Part shown: piece by piece, positions 1 to 8,452 of the stretch
Numbering within the stretch: position 1 is the stretch's first letter
Layout of the letters: each line of letters starts with the position of its first letter
NCBI GenBank assembly: GCA_934122395.1
Contig: CAKOWQ010000002.1
Span: 259,542 to 323,541, forward strand
Length of the DNA: 64,000 nucleotides
From: an uncultured Bacilli bacterium
GTDB taxonomy: Bacteria > Bacillota_I > Bacilli_A > RF39 > UBA660
Reading direction: 5' to 3'
Translations under genes and position numbers: made by a program
The notes under the pieces: model-generated
Databases searched by the model: none
Told to the model about the DNA's origin: nothing
The model's input: only the letters and a program-made list of their open reading frames with translations

Positions 1-803
1 TGAATATTTTAAATGGTGGAGTACATGCTGATAATAATTTGGATTTTCAAGAATATATGATTGTTCCAAATGCCGGTAGTTTTAAAGAAATGTTAAGAAT
101 TGCTTCTGAAGTTTTTCATACATTGAAAAATATATTAAAAGAAAAAGGATTAGCAACAAGTGTTGGTGATGAAGGCGGCTTTGCTCCTAGTTTATCTAAT
201 AATAAAGAAGGCCTTGATTTAATAATAAAAGCTATTAACGATGCAGGGTATAGACCTGGATTAGATGTAAGTATTGCTCTTGATGTAGCAGCTAGTGAGT
301 TTTATAAAGATGGGAAATATCACTTGGAAAGTGAGAATAAGACTTTGACAACTAAAGAATTAACTGATTACTATATTGAACTTATTAATAACTATCCTAT
401 TATTTCAATCGAAGATCCTTTTGACCAAAATGATTGGGACGGATTTAGTAAGTTCACTAGGCTTGTGGGAAACAGAATTCAAATAGTAGGTGATGATTTG
501 TTTGTTACTAATAAAAAGTATTTACAAGAGGGTATTGAAAAAGGTGCATGTAATGCCATATTGATTAAATTAAATCAAGTGGGTACAGTAACAGAAACTT
601 TGGAAACCATTGATCTTGCAAGAGCAAATGGCTATAAAACAATTATTTCTCATAGAAGCGGTGAAACTGAAGATACAATAATTGCAGATTTAGCTGTTGG
701 GCTTAATATGGGACAGCTCAAAACAGGGTCATTATCTAGAAGTGAGAGAATTGCTAAATATAATAGATTATTACGAATTGAAGAAAAATTAATGGATAAC
801 TAA
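1..803 (+). CDS. eno: Enolase, 3' part (5' end outside window)
   Basis: Phosphopyruvate hydratase, which converts 2-phosphoglycerate to phosphoenolpyruvate in glycolysis. The frame is open from the window edge and starts inside the conserved ILNGGVHADNN segment, so roughly the first 160 residues of a family of about 430 are missing; the TTG at 39 is internal and not a start. Visible landmarks are the catalytic GDEGGF motif (about 165-182), the Mg-binding SIEDPFDQND and VGDDLF segments, the catalytic lysine in LIKLNQVGT, and SHRSGETEDT. Ends TAA. secG follows, the usual neighbour in Firmicutes. Identity is certain. Confidence 0.97.
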   Translation, partial: NILNGGVHADNNLDFQEYMIVPNAGSFKEMLRIASEVFHTLKNILKEKGLATSVGDEGGFAPSLSNNKEGLDLIIKAINDAGYRPGLDVSIALDVAASEFYKDGKYHLESENKTLTTKELTDYYIELINNYPIISIEDPFDQNDWDGFSKFTRLVGNRIQIVGDDLFVTNKKYLQEGIEKGACNAILIKLNQVGTVTETLETIDLARANGYKTIISHRSGETEDTIIADLAVGLNMGQLKTGSLSRSERIAKYNRLLRIEEKLMDN

Positions 804-820
804 TAACTATTAACATTTTA

Positions 821-849
821 TTGCAAATCATATATAGTTATGGTAAAAT
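821..849 (+). promoter_or_regulatory. Promoter of secG
   Basis: TTGCAA (821-826), 17-nt spacer, TAAAAT (844-849) preceded by TGG, which gives an extended -10. It lies just after the eno stop, so secG can be transcribed independently of the glycolytic operon. Confidence 0.55.
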
Positions 850-875
850 ACTTGTTAGAAAACGGAGGGATTGGT

Positions 876-1091
876 ATGAAGATATTTTTATTAATCATAT
901 CATTATTACTAATTGCCATTGTATTATTGCAAAGTAATAAAGCTGAGGGTGCATCACAAATTATTTCTGGTGGAAATGCAGATTTATTCAGTAGAAGAAA
1001 AGAACGTGGTGCTGAATTATTAATTAGTAGATTAACTATGACATTAGGATTAATATTCTTTTTAGTAAGTTTAATTATGGAATTTGTATAA
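876..1091 (+). CDS. secG: Preprotein translocase subunit SecG
   Basis: Small non-essential subunit of the SecYEG channel that stimulates protein export across the cytoplasmic membrane. The product is 71 residues with two hydrophobic helices (about residues 2-20 and 51-70) separated by the typical loop with LLQSNKAEGASQIISGG and a charged RRKERGAE stretch, the standard SecG pattern. The ATG at 876 is preceded by CGGAGGGAT at good spacing; the longer frame from 840 overlaps the promoter and has no ribosome site. It sits between eno and rnr, the conserved Firmicutes order. Confidence 0.93.
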   Translation: MKIFLLIISLLLIAIVLLQSNKAEGASQIISGGNADLFSRRKERGAELLISRLTMTLGLIFFLVSLIMEFV

Positions 1092-1095
1092 GATA

Positions 1096-1119
1096 AGGGC
1101 TAGGAATAGCTCTTTTTTT
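1096..1119 (+). terminator. Terminator after secG
   Basis: Seven-pair stem AGGGCTA/TAGCTCT with GGAA loop, then a run of T. A TATAAT (1124-1129) follows at once and may start rnr transcription. Confidence 0.75.
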
Positions 1120-1149
1120 ATTGTATAATCTAAATATAAGGTGAAGAAT

Positions 1150-3252
1150 ATGAAAGATAAAGTACTAGAAATTTTAAAAAAATATAATAGAGCGCTTTCC
1201 TTTGAGGAAATAGATTCAGCACTTAATATTAAAACGGTTGAGGAAACAGAAGAATTAATTAAAGCATTAAGAGAACTTGAAGAAAATGTTGAAATATATC
1301 ATTCTAATAAGGATAAATATATGCTATTTGAACATAGTAATCTAAGAAAAGGTATTATGCGTACTAATAAAAAAGGTTTTGGCTTTGTTGATGTTTCCAA
1401 CCAAGAAGAAGATGTATTTGTTGGTATCGACAATATGAATGGAGCTATTAACGGTGATAAAGTTTTAGTAGAAATTTTAAGTAATAAACCAGACGGTAGA
1501 ATTGAAGGAAGAATAGTTCGTGTTGTTAAAAGGGAATTATCCACAGTAGTTGGGGAAATTTATTTTAAAAAAGGTAAAGGTTACATTATTCCGGACGATG
1601 ATAAATTAAAAATGAATATAGAAATACCTAAAGGTAAAAATAAAGGTTCTGTAGATGGGCATAAAGTAGTAGTTAAAATTACTTCTCAAATATCTAATAA
1701 TAAATTTAAAGGAGAAGTAATTCGTATTTTAGGTCATAAAAATGATATAGGAGTAGATATATTATCTATTGTTTGTAAATATAATATAAAGGATACTTTT
1801 GATGAAGAAACAATTAAACAATTAGATAGTATTCCAGAAGAAGTGTACCCTGAAGATAAAGTTGGCCGTAGAGATTTAACTGATGAAGTTATTTTTACTA
1901 TAGATGGTGATGATACTAAAGATATAGATGATGCTATCTCTATTGAAAAGTTAGAAAACGGTCATTACAAATTGGGTGTACATATTGCAGACGTTAGTTA
2001 TTATGTTAAAGAGGGAAGTCCATTAGATAAAGAAGCAATGGAACGTGGTACTTCCGTTTATTTAGTTGATAGAGTTATTCCAATGCTTCCTCATAAATTA
2101 TCAAATGGTATTTGTTCATTAAATCCAGAAGTAGAACGCCTTGCAATATCTTGTGTTATGGAAATTGATGAAAATGGTAAAACTGTAGATTATGAGATAT
2201 TTCCAAGCGTTATTAAGTCAAGAATTCAAATGACTTATAAAAAAGTTAATAAAGTTCTTGAAGAAGATAATATTCCAGAGGGATACGAACCATATGCTGA
2301 TAAACTTAGACTTATGTTAGAGTTATCTAAGATAATAAGGAAAGCTAAAGAAAATAGAGGTTTTATTGATTTTGATGTAGATGAAGCCAAAATACTAGTA
2401 GATGAGAATTGTCATCCTACTGATATCGTTTTAAGAGAGCGTGGTTCAGGTGAAAAGTTAATAGAAGATTTCATGATTTGTGCAAACGAGTGTGTAGCAA
2501 CACATATATTTTATATGGATTTACCTTTTATATATCGTGTTCATGAATATCCAAAAGAAGATAAGATTAGAACATATTTATCATTCTTACAAACTTTAGG
2601 GTATACATATAAAGGTAATATTAAAGATGTAAGTCCTAAAACAATTCAAGGATTAATTAAATTTTTGAGTGATAAGAAGGAATTTAAAATTTTATCAAGC
2701 CTATTACTAAGAAATATGCAGAAAGCAATATATCTTCCACAAAATTTAGGACATTATGGTCTTGCAAGTAAATGCTATACACATTTTACTTCACCTATTA
2801 GAAGATATCCAGATACTACAGTTCATAGATTACTTAGAACATATTTATTTAATAATGATATGTCTCATAGCACTATAGAACATTGGCAAGAAAAGTTAAT
2901 ATATATTGCTGATAATTCTTCAGTAAAAGAACGTGAATCAGTTGAGTGTGAACGTGAAGTAGAAGATATGAAAATGGCAGAATACATGGAAGACCACATT
3001 GGTGAAGAATATGAGGGAATTATTTCGAGTGTTAATAATTTTGGAATGTTTATTCAACTTGATAATTTAATTGAAGGATTAGTACATGTTAATGACTTAG
3101 GTGATTATTTTATCTATGATGAAGCTACTCAAACATTAACTGGGGATAGAACTAAAGTAAGATATAGATTAGGAGATAGAGTTTTAGTAAAAGTTAAGGC
3201 TGCATCTAAAGATAAGAAAACTATAGACTTTGAAATATTAAAACAACTTTAG
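1150..3252 (+). CDS. rnr: Ribonuclease R (VacB)
   Basis: Processive 3'-5' exoribonuclease that degrades structured RNA and, with SmpB-tmRNA, non-stop messages. At 700 residues it has the family layout: N-terminal winged-helix (about 1-65), cold-shock domains (65-230), RNB catalytic domain with the acidic DTKDIDDAISIE motif near residue 250 and the RRYPD segment, and a C-terminal S1 domain (about 618-700). The ATG at 1150 follows AAGGTGAAG at good spacing and is preferred to the GTG at 1141, which lies inside that ribosome site. smpB and ssrA two genes downstream match its role in trans-translation. Ends TAG. Confidence 0.96.
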   Translation: MKDKVLEILKKYNRALSFEEIDSALNIKTVEETEELIKALRELEENVEIYHSNKDKYMLFEHSNLRKGIMRTNKKGFGFVDVSNQEEDVFVGIDNMNGAINGDKVLVEILSNKPDGRIEGRIVRVVKRELSTVVGEIYFKKGKGYIIPDDDKLKMNIEIPKGKNKGSVDGHKVVVKITSQISNNKFKGEVIRILGHKNDIGVDILSIVCKYNIKDTFDEETIKQLDSIPEEVYPEDKVGRRDLTDEVIFTIDGDDTKDIDDAISIEKLENGHYKLGVHIADVSYYVKEGSPLDKEAMERGTSVYLVDRVIPMLPHKLSNGICSLNPEVERLAISCVMEIDENGKTVDYEIFPSVIKSRIQMTYKKVNKVLEEDNIPEGYEPYADKLRLMLELSKIIRKAKENRGFIDFDVDEAKILVDENCHPTDIVLRERGSGEKLIEDFMICANECVATHIFYMDLPFIYRVHEYPKEDKIRTYLSFLQTLGYTYKGNIKDVSPKTIQGLIKFLSDKKEFKILSSLLLRNMQKAIYLPQNLGHYGLASKCYTHFTSPIRRYPDTTVHRLLRTYLFNNDMSHSTIEHWQEKLIYIADNSSVKERESVECEREVEDMKMAEYMEDHIGEEYEGIISSVNNFGMFIQLDNLIEGLVHVNDLGDYFIYDEATQTLTGDRTKVRYRLGDRVLVKVKAASKDKKTIDFEILKQL

Positions 3253-3260
3253 GAGGTAAG

Positions 3261-4391
3261 ATGGTTAAAAGGAAAAAAAGAAAAATAAAAAACAGTGTTA
3301 AATTATTTTTATTAACTGTTTTTATATTAATAATAGTTTTCCTTTTTTTATCTTCTAAAATTAGTAAGAAAGTTAAGGAAACTAATAATGAGTTAGATAA
3401 TAAAGAAAGTAAATTATCTTTAATGATGGTTGGTGATGTTTTAATTCATAGTAGTCTTTATGATGATGCTTATGAAGATGGTACTTATAATTTTGATAAA
3501 ATGTTAACTTTGATAAAACCAATTGTAAATAATTATGACTTAGCTTTTTATAATCAAGAAAGTATTTTGGGAGGAACTAAATTAGGGTTATCTAGTTATC
3601 CGGCATTTAATTCACCTCATGAAGTAGGAGAAGCATTTACAAGTATTGGATTTAATTTAGTAAATCTTGCTAATAATCACACGTTAGATAGAGGTAAAAA
3701 AGCAGTTATTAGTTCAAATAATTATTGGAAAACCAAAAAAGATGTTTTAACAACAGGTTCTTATAATTCACAAGATGAGCAAAATAATATACAAATAAAA
3801 GAAGTTAATGGTATAAAATATGCACTTTTAGGTTATACCACTACGACAAATGGAATTAAGCCTAGTAACAATTATTATGTTAATGTTTATAGTGAGACAA
3901 GAGTAAAAAAGGATATAGATTCCATTAAAAATAAAGTTGATTTGTTACTTGTTTCGATGCACTGGGGTGAAGAATATAACAATTCTATTATTAAAGAACA
4001 AGAAAATATTGCCAAGTATTTATCTAGTTTAGGTGTAGATATTATTATAGGACATCATCCCCATGTGATTCAACCAATTGACTATATAGATAATACGCTA
4101 GTTATATATTCTTTAGGGAACTTCTTATCAGGACAAGAAGGAATTGATAGAAGAATAGGAATGATGGTTTCTGTTGATGTAAAAAAAGAAAATGATGATA
4201 TAATTATTAGTGATCCGGTTGCAAGGTTAACTTATACCTATTATAATTCTGGTAAAACGAAGACTAATTTTAAGATTTATCCTTTTGATAAATTAAATAA
4301 TAAATTGTTGCAAGGTTATAAATCTTATTATGATGAGTATATGGATTTAATAACTAGGAGAAGTGCTAAAATAGAAAAATATCCAATATAA
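3261..4391 (+). CDS. CapA-family membrane-anchored metallophosphatase (PGA_cap), copy 1
   Basis: Member of the bacterial capsule-synthesis CapA/PgsA family, a metallophosphoesterase-like domain displayed outside the cell. One transmembrane anchor lies at about residues 13-33; the extracellular domain carries MMVGDVLIHS near the start, NLANNHTLDRG, SMHWGEEY and GHHPHVIQP, which supply the conserved Asp/Asn/His metal-site residues. The ATG follows AGGAGGTAAG, nine bases after rnr, so it is probably in the rnr-smpB operon. A close paralogue lies at 14945-16126. No other capsule gene is visible, so the substrate is unknown; surface polymer turnover is inferred. Confidence 0.85.
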   Translation: MVKRKKRKIKNSVKLFLLTVFILIIVFLFLSSKISKKVKETNNELDNKESKLSLMMVGDVLIHSSLYDDAYEDGTYNFDKMLTLIKPIVNNYDLAFYNQESILGGTKLGLSSYPAFNSPHEVGEAFTSIGFNLVNLANNHTLDRGKKAVISSNNYWKTKKDVLTTGSYNSQDEQNNIQIKEVNGIKYALLGYTTTTNGIKPSNNYYVNVYSETRVKKDIDSIKNKVDLLLVSMHWGEEYNNSIIKEQENIAKYLSSLGVDIIIGHHPHVIQPIDYIDNTLVIYSLGNFLSGQEGIDRRIGMMVSVDVKKENDDIIISDPVARLTYTYYNSGKTKTNFKIYPFDKLNNKLLQGYKSYYDEYMDLITRRSAKIEKYPI

Positions 4392-4403
4392 GGAAGTGAT
4401 ATA

Positions 4404-4844
4404 ATGGAAATATATAATAGAAAAGCAAGACATGATTATTTTATAGAAGAAGAGTATGAGTGTGGAGTTGTTTTATCTGGAACTGAAATAAAATCAATTA
4501 GAGAAGGTTCTTGTAATTTTAATGATAGTTATGTGATTGTAAGAAATAGTGAATTATATATATTGAATATGTATATTAGTATTTATAAACAAGGTAATAT
4601 TTTTAATCACGAAGAAACAAGAACAAGAAAATTACTAATGCATAAAAGAGAAATCCTAAAACTAAATGATAAGGTTCGTTTAGAAGGATATACTTTAATA
4701 CCGTTGAAATTGTATTTTAAAAACAATAAAGCAAAGATATTAATCGGTTTATGTAAAGGTAAAAAAGATTATGATAAGAGGGAAACAATCAAGGAAAGAG
4801 ATATAAAAAGAACTATAGAAAAGGCTAGTAAGAATAGATACTAG
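4404..4844 (+). CDS. smpB: SsrA-binding protein SmpB
   Basis: Binds the tRNA-like end of tmRNA and delivers it to stalled ribosomes. The 146-residue product has the family hallmarks: N-terminal NRKARHDYFIEEEYECG, VLSGTEIKSIREG, the RKLLMHKREILKL segment and a basic C-terminal tail (KKDYDKRETIKERD) that becomes helical in the decoding centre. Start ATG has a weak AGGAAGTGAT ribosome site. The tmRNA gene begins 55 bases after the TAG stop, a common linkage. Confidence 0.97.
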   Translation: MEIYNRKARHDYFIEEEYECGVVLSGTEIKSIREGSCNFNDSYVIVRNSELYILNMYISIYKQGNIFNHEETRTRKLLMHKREILKLNDKVRLEGYTLIPLKLYFKNNKAKILIGLCKGKKDYDKRETIKERDIKRTIEKASKNRY

Positions 4845-4862
4845 TCTCTTTTGTTATAATAA

Positions 4863-4891
4863 TTGTAATAGATTTAATTTTGTGTTATAAT
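4863..4891 (+). promoter_or_regulatory. Promoter of ssrA (tmRNA)
   Basis: TTGTAA (4863-4868), 17-nt spacer, TATAAT (4886-4891) with upstream TGT (extended -10). The mature tmRNA 5' end is nine bases downstream, so little or no 5' processing would be needed. Confidence 0.75.
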
Positions 4892-4899
4892 TTGCACAT

Positions 4900-5245
4900 G
4901 GGGCCGAATATGGTTTCGACGGGATAATTTAGTCCTAGATTGCAAGTAGGTGGCAACCTTAAATGCAAACAAAAATAACTGGAAACAGAAATCAATTAGC
5001 TTTTGCTTAATCTAAAAATGGCAAAGCGCTTCTTTTATTTTCTTGTCTGCGGAGAATATTAGAGGCTCAAATTTAGCAGAATATATCTTTCTATGTCCTA
5101 GGTAGATTGATGAATTTTATAGGATAGTTATATTATTGTTCGTTAACTAGCTTATAATATAGCGAATTTTACTAGTTAACTAAACTTGTAGAGGTCTTTG
5201 ATGGAGTTATTTCGGACGGGAGTTCGATTCTCCCCGGTTCCACCA
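4900..5245 (+). ncRNA. ssrA: Transfer-messenger RNA (tmRNA, 10Sa RNA)
   Basis: Rescues stalled ribosomes and tags the incomplete protein for proteolysis. The 5' end GGGGCCG pairs with CGGTTCC ahead of the encoded CCA to make the acceptor stem; TGGTTTCGACGGG near the 5' end and GGGAGTTCGATTCTCCC near the 3' end are the D-like and T-arm signatures. A short frame ending in QLAFA and TAA (stop 5008-5010) is the likely tag; LAFA/YAFA-like ends are known in mollicute tags. The resume codon cannot be fixed by eye. Length 346 nt is normal. A rho-independent terminator follows. Confidence 0.96.
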
Positions 5246-5255
5246 AATGTGAAAT

Positions 5256-5287
5256 AATCGTTGAATTTCAACGGTTTTATTTTTTTT
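5256..5287 (+). terminator. Terminator of ssrA
   Basis: Nine-pair stem AATCGTTGA/TCAACGGTT (one G-U) with a three-base loop and a long T-rich tail. Confidence 0.85.
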
Positions 5288-5434
5288 ATTTAATATGCTT
5301 GGTAATAAATTTATAGTTTTGTTATACTTGTTTTTAAATGATTTTATCTTAAAAATAAATGATGTTATAAAATAAGAATAGTTAAAAAAACAGATAATAT
5401 ATGTTAAAATTGACTTAAAGTATAGGAGGTAAAT

Positions 5435-6127
5435 ATGAGTAAAATTGAAATTAGAATACTGGGTATTATTTTGATTGTGTTAGGAGTAATTATAGGATGC
5501 AATTCACTAGGAATTACTAATATTAACATATTATTTGATGGATGGTGGACTTTATTTATTATTATCCCTTGTTTTATAAGTCTTATTAAAGATAAAGAAA
5601 AAACTGGCAGTATTATAGGAATTTTAATAGGAGTAGGTTTACTACTTGCCTGTCAAGGTATTATTGATTTTGATATTGTATGGAAATTATTGTTACCATT
5701 AATATTGGTTGTTATAGGATTATCGTTTTTATTTAAAGACTTGTTTGCACATAAAATGACTGAAGAAATGAAGAAAGTCAATCAGGATAAAAATAAAGAA
5801 AGTGAATATTGCGCAACATTTTCTGCACAAAATATTAGTTTTGATGGCGAAGAATTCAAGGGATGTGATTTAACAGCTGTATTTGGTGGAGTAAAGTGTA
5901 ATTTATCTAATGCTAGTATAAAGAAAGATTCTATTGTTAATGCTTGTTCTGTATTTGGGGGCATTGAATTGTATGTGCCTAAGAATGTAAAGGTAAAAGT
6001 TAAATCTACTTCTATTTTTGGCGGCGTAAGTGAGAAAAATCAAAATGATGAACAATCAAAATCACCAGTTATATACGTTAATGCTGTATGTATTTTTGGT
6101 GGTTTAACTATTTATTATAAGGATTAA
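5435..6127 (+). CDS. LiaF-like membrane protein (DUF2154 C-terminal domain)
   Basis: Resembles LiaF/VraT-type proteins, which modulate cell-envelope-stress sensor kinases. About four hydrophobic helices fill residues 5-105 (IIGILIGVGLLL, LLLPLILVVIGLSFLF). The soluble C-terminal part has three repeats of a short beta pattern containing VFGG (TAVFGGVKCN, CSVFGGIELY, TSIFGGVSE) typical of the LiaF C-terminal domain. ATG follows TAGGAGGTAAAT. No liaRS kinase-regulator pair is near, so a link to that circuit is only inferred. The next gene starts two bases after its stop. Confidence 0.75.
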   Translation: MSKIEIRILGIILIVLGVIIGCNSLGITNINILFDGWWTLFIIIPCFISLIKDKEKTGSIIGILIGVGLLLACQGIIDFDIVWKLLLPLILVVIGLSFLFKDLFAHKMTEEMKKVNQDKNKESEYCATFSAQNISFDGEEFKGCDLTAVFGGVKCNLSNASIKKDSIVNACSVFGGIELYVPKNVKVKVKSTSIFGGVSEKNQNDEQSKSPVIYVNAVCIFGGLTIYYKD

Positions 6128-6129
6128 TT

Positions 6130-6426
6130 ATGAGTAAATATGATAGTTTGTGGAACTATATTAAGACGAATCAGAAAAATGAATATAAATTATCTTATGA
6201 TGAAATAAATGATGTTTTAGATTTTAAAATTGACCATTCTTTCTTGAAATACAAAAAAGAACTTATAGATTATGGGTATGAAGTGATAAAAATTTCGCTT
6301 AAAGAAAAATATGTAATAATAAAAAACTTTTATCTAAATGATAAAAGTTTTATTTTATTAATTTATCTTGAATCTTTAAAATTATTCCTTTTTTATTTTT
6401 ATTTTCTAAGAAGTATGCTAAGTTAA
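6130..6426 (+). CDS. Small conserved-type hypothetical protein with run-on C-terminus
   Basis: The first 65 or so residues (MSKYDSLWNYIKTN..., DHSFLKYKKELIDYGYEV, KISLKEKYVIIKN) look like a compact family of small soluble proteins that I recall from Firmicutes without a known function. The remaining 33 residues are encoded by the terminator hairpin at 6323-6351 and by the antisense of the next gene, and are strongly hydrophobic. The neighbouring frame has two TAA codons at the point where the domain should end, so a one-base change or a lost stop is likely. It lies two bases after the LiaF-like gene and is probably co-transcribed. Confidence 0.6.
   Translation: MSKYDSLWNYIKTNQKNEYKLSYDEINDVLDFKIDHSFLKYKKELIDYGYEVIKISLKEKYVIIKNFYLNDKSFILLIYLESLKLFLFYFYFLRSMLS
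6323..6357. terminator. Bidirectional terminator between convergent genes
   Basis: Twelve-pair stem (6323-6334 with 6340-6351) around a five-base loop, A-rich before and T-rich after. It serves the LiaF-like operon and the YjdF-like gene, and both reading frames run into it. Confidence 0.8.
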
Positions 6427-6955
6427 ACACTATTGCTCCAATTGTGGCACTTAATATATCAAACATCGTATCATTAACTCCTGAATCTATTGAATGTTGC
6501 ATGTTCGAACCCAATATTTGATCAATCGCAAATTCTATTAATTCCCAGCAACCTGCTATTATAAATACTATTCCGAAGATAAAAATAATATTAAATGCTA
6601 TATCCTTATTAGTGTTCTTTTTAAAAATTTTCAGTATTGCTATAGCTATTAAGCAAGAAAAAATACCGGATAAAAAGTGTGTGAAGTCATCGAACCAATA
6701 TATTTTGTCATATAAATTGATGCAAGAGCCTAAAAATTGAGCTAGAAATATAAATGTATAAAAAATAATTTCAAAAAAATCAGTAATTTTTATTTTTAAG
6801 ACTTTTTTTACTATAGTTGGAATTAAAAGAGTTAACGGTAGTGTTATAATAGCACTTATCTCATCATAATGATTGATACTAATTGAATATAACAATAAAA
6901 CAAAGTCAATAATTATAATACTTATTAACACTATATTCTTAATTCTTTTTCCCAT
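6350..6955 (-). CDS. YjdF/DUF2238-like integral membrane protein
   Basis: A 201-residue polytopic protein with about six hydrophobic helices. It carries the pattern WFDDFTHFLSGI in the middle and DTMFDILSATIGA near the end, where acidic and histidine residues sit at membrane borders as in the DUF2238 (YjdF) group of inner-membrane proteins of unknown function. The ATG at 6955 is preceded by AGGTGATAGTT; the GTG nine bases upstream overlaps that site. A promoter TTGTAA-17-TATAAT lies at 6973-7001. Monocistronic. Confidence 0.65.
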   Translation of the reverse strand: MGKRIKNIVLISIIIIDFVLLLYSISINHYDEISAIITLPLTLLIPTIVKKVLKIKITDFFEIIFYTFIFLAQFLGSCINLYDKIYWFDDFTHFLSGIFSCLIAIAILKIFKKNTNKDIAFNIIFIFGIVFIIAGCWELIEFAIDQILGSNMQHSIDSGVNDTMFDILSATIGAIVFNLAYFLENKNKKGIILKIQDKLIK

Positions 6956-6972
6956 AACTATCACCTAACAAT

Positions 6973-7001
6973 ATTATATCTATTTGTTAATTATTTTACA
7001 A
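6973..7001 (-). promoter_or_regulatory. Promoter of the YjdF-like gene
   Basis: Reading the minus strand: TTGTAA (7001-6996), 17-nt spacer, TATAAT (6978-6973), about 18 bases before the start codon. Confidence 0.65.
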
Positions 7002-7089
7002 TTCTTTGAAATTAATTCTTACTTTAGTTTTAATTTATATGATAAATTGTTATAATAGTATTAAGTATAACAATGAATGGGTGATATTA

Positions 7090-8397
7090 ATGACTAAATT
7101 GGTTGAATTAGATGGTATGGTTTATGATGAATATGTTAAGAATCATCCTTTTAAGTCTCATTTTTTGCAGTCTTATGCATGGGGACAGTTTGCTAAGATA
7201 GAAAAACATCAAACTCCTTATTATCTAGGATTAGTTGATAAAGATAATAATATTTTAGGGGCTACCTTATTACTACAGAAACACTTACCTTTAGGTCTTT
7301 GTTATTTTTATGCTCCAAGAGGTTTTGTTATTGATTTTACAGATACTAGTTTAGTAAAAAAGTTTTCAATTGAGATAATTAAATTTATTAAAAAGAAAAA
7401 AGCTATATTTTTAAAAATTGATCCGGATCTTATATGGCATGAAGAAAATTATAAAGGCGATGAAGTAAAACCTAAATATGATTGCAGGAAAATATTTGAC
7501 ACATTGCAAATGATAGGATTTAAACATTTAGGATTTACTAAAAATTTTGAAACTACTCAACCAAGATATACATTTAGAATAGATTTAACTGGAACGATGG
7601 AAGATATAGAAAATAGATTTTCTAAAACAGTTAAACAAAGAATAAAAAAGGGTACGTCACTAGGAACAACTGTTAGAATTGGTAATGGTAATGATATTAA
7701 AGAATTTAGTAAATTAATGGATTTAACAGAGGATCGTAAAGACTTTGTATCTCATGATTTTAATTACTATAAAACTTTATATGAAATATATAATAAATAT
7801 GGAAAAATGAATCTGTTCATGGGTAGTATTGATACTACTAAAGTTATTGATAGTTATAATAAGGAAAAAGGTGATGTACTAAATTCATTAGATAGTTTGT
7901 CTAAAAAAGATAATTTGAGTACTGCCAATCAAAAGAAGCAAAAAGAATTAGAAATGCGCTTAGAAAAGTTAGATGAATATATAAATGAATATAGTGTTGC
8001 TAGAGATAAATATGGTGAAGTTATCACATTAAATGCTCATGTAATAATAGAATATGGTGATAAAGCTTGGACATTATATGCAGGTAATCATAATGTTTTA
8101 TCTTCATCACAATCAAACTATAAGGTTTATTATGAACATATTAAATATTGCCATGATGAAGGGCTAAAGTATTATGATCATTTTGGTACAATAGGAGACC
8201 TTGATCCTAAAAATTCTAGATATGGATTACATATTTTTAAAAAAGCTTTTGGTGGTAATTATATAGAGTTTATTGGTGAATTTGATTATGTAAGTAAACC
8301 TTTTTGGTATTTTTGCTTCACTAAGGTAGTACCTTTTTATAGAAAAATAGTTAGAAGAAAAGCAAAAAAGCAAATAAAAAAGCAGGTTGAAAAATAA
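7090..8397 (+). CDS. FemAB-family peptidoglycan interpeptide aminoacyltransferase
   Basis: FemA/FemX/MurM-type enzymes add amino acids from aminoacyl-tRNA to the lysine side chain of lipid II in the cytoplasm, building the interpeptide bridge. Of 435 residues, the N-terminal part has the family opening HPFKSHFLQSYAWGQFAK and YAPRGFVIDF; residues about 260-325 form the paired-helix coiled-coil arm (rich in Lys/Glu), and the C-terminal part has YDHFGTIGD and GLHIFKKAFGG. The ATG at 7090 has GGGTGATATTA; the longer frame from 7006 covers the promoter region (extended -10 TATAAT at 7051-7056). The amino acid transferred cannot be told. Confidence 0.9.
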   Translation: MTKLVELDGMVYDEYVKNHPFKSHFLQSYAWGQFAKIEKHQTPYYLGLVDKDNNILGATLLLQKHLPLGLCYFYAPRGFVIDFTDTSLVKKFSIEIIKFIKKKKAIFLKIDPDLIWHEENYKGDEVKPKYDCRKIFDTLQMIGFKHLGFTKNFETTQPRYTFRIDLTGTMEDIENRFSKTVKQRIKKGTSLGTTVRIGNGNDIKEFSKLMDLTEDRKDFVSHDFNYYKTLYEIYNKYGKMNLFMGSIDTTKVIDSYNKEKGDVLNSLDSLSKKDNLSTANQKKQKELEMRLEKLDEYINEYSVARDKYGEVITLNAHVIIEYGDKAWTLYAGNHNVLSSSQSNYKVYYEHIKYCHDEGLKYYDHFGTIGDLDPKNSRYGLHIFKKAFGGNYIEFIGEFDYVSKPFWYFCFTKVVPFYRKIVRRKAKKQIKKQVEK

Positions 8398-8452
8398 TAT
8401 TTTATTTATATAAAAAAGGTGATATTATAAAGAAGAATAGAGGGTGAATTCG

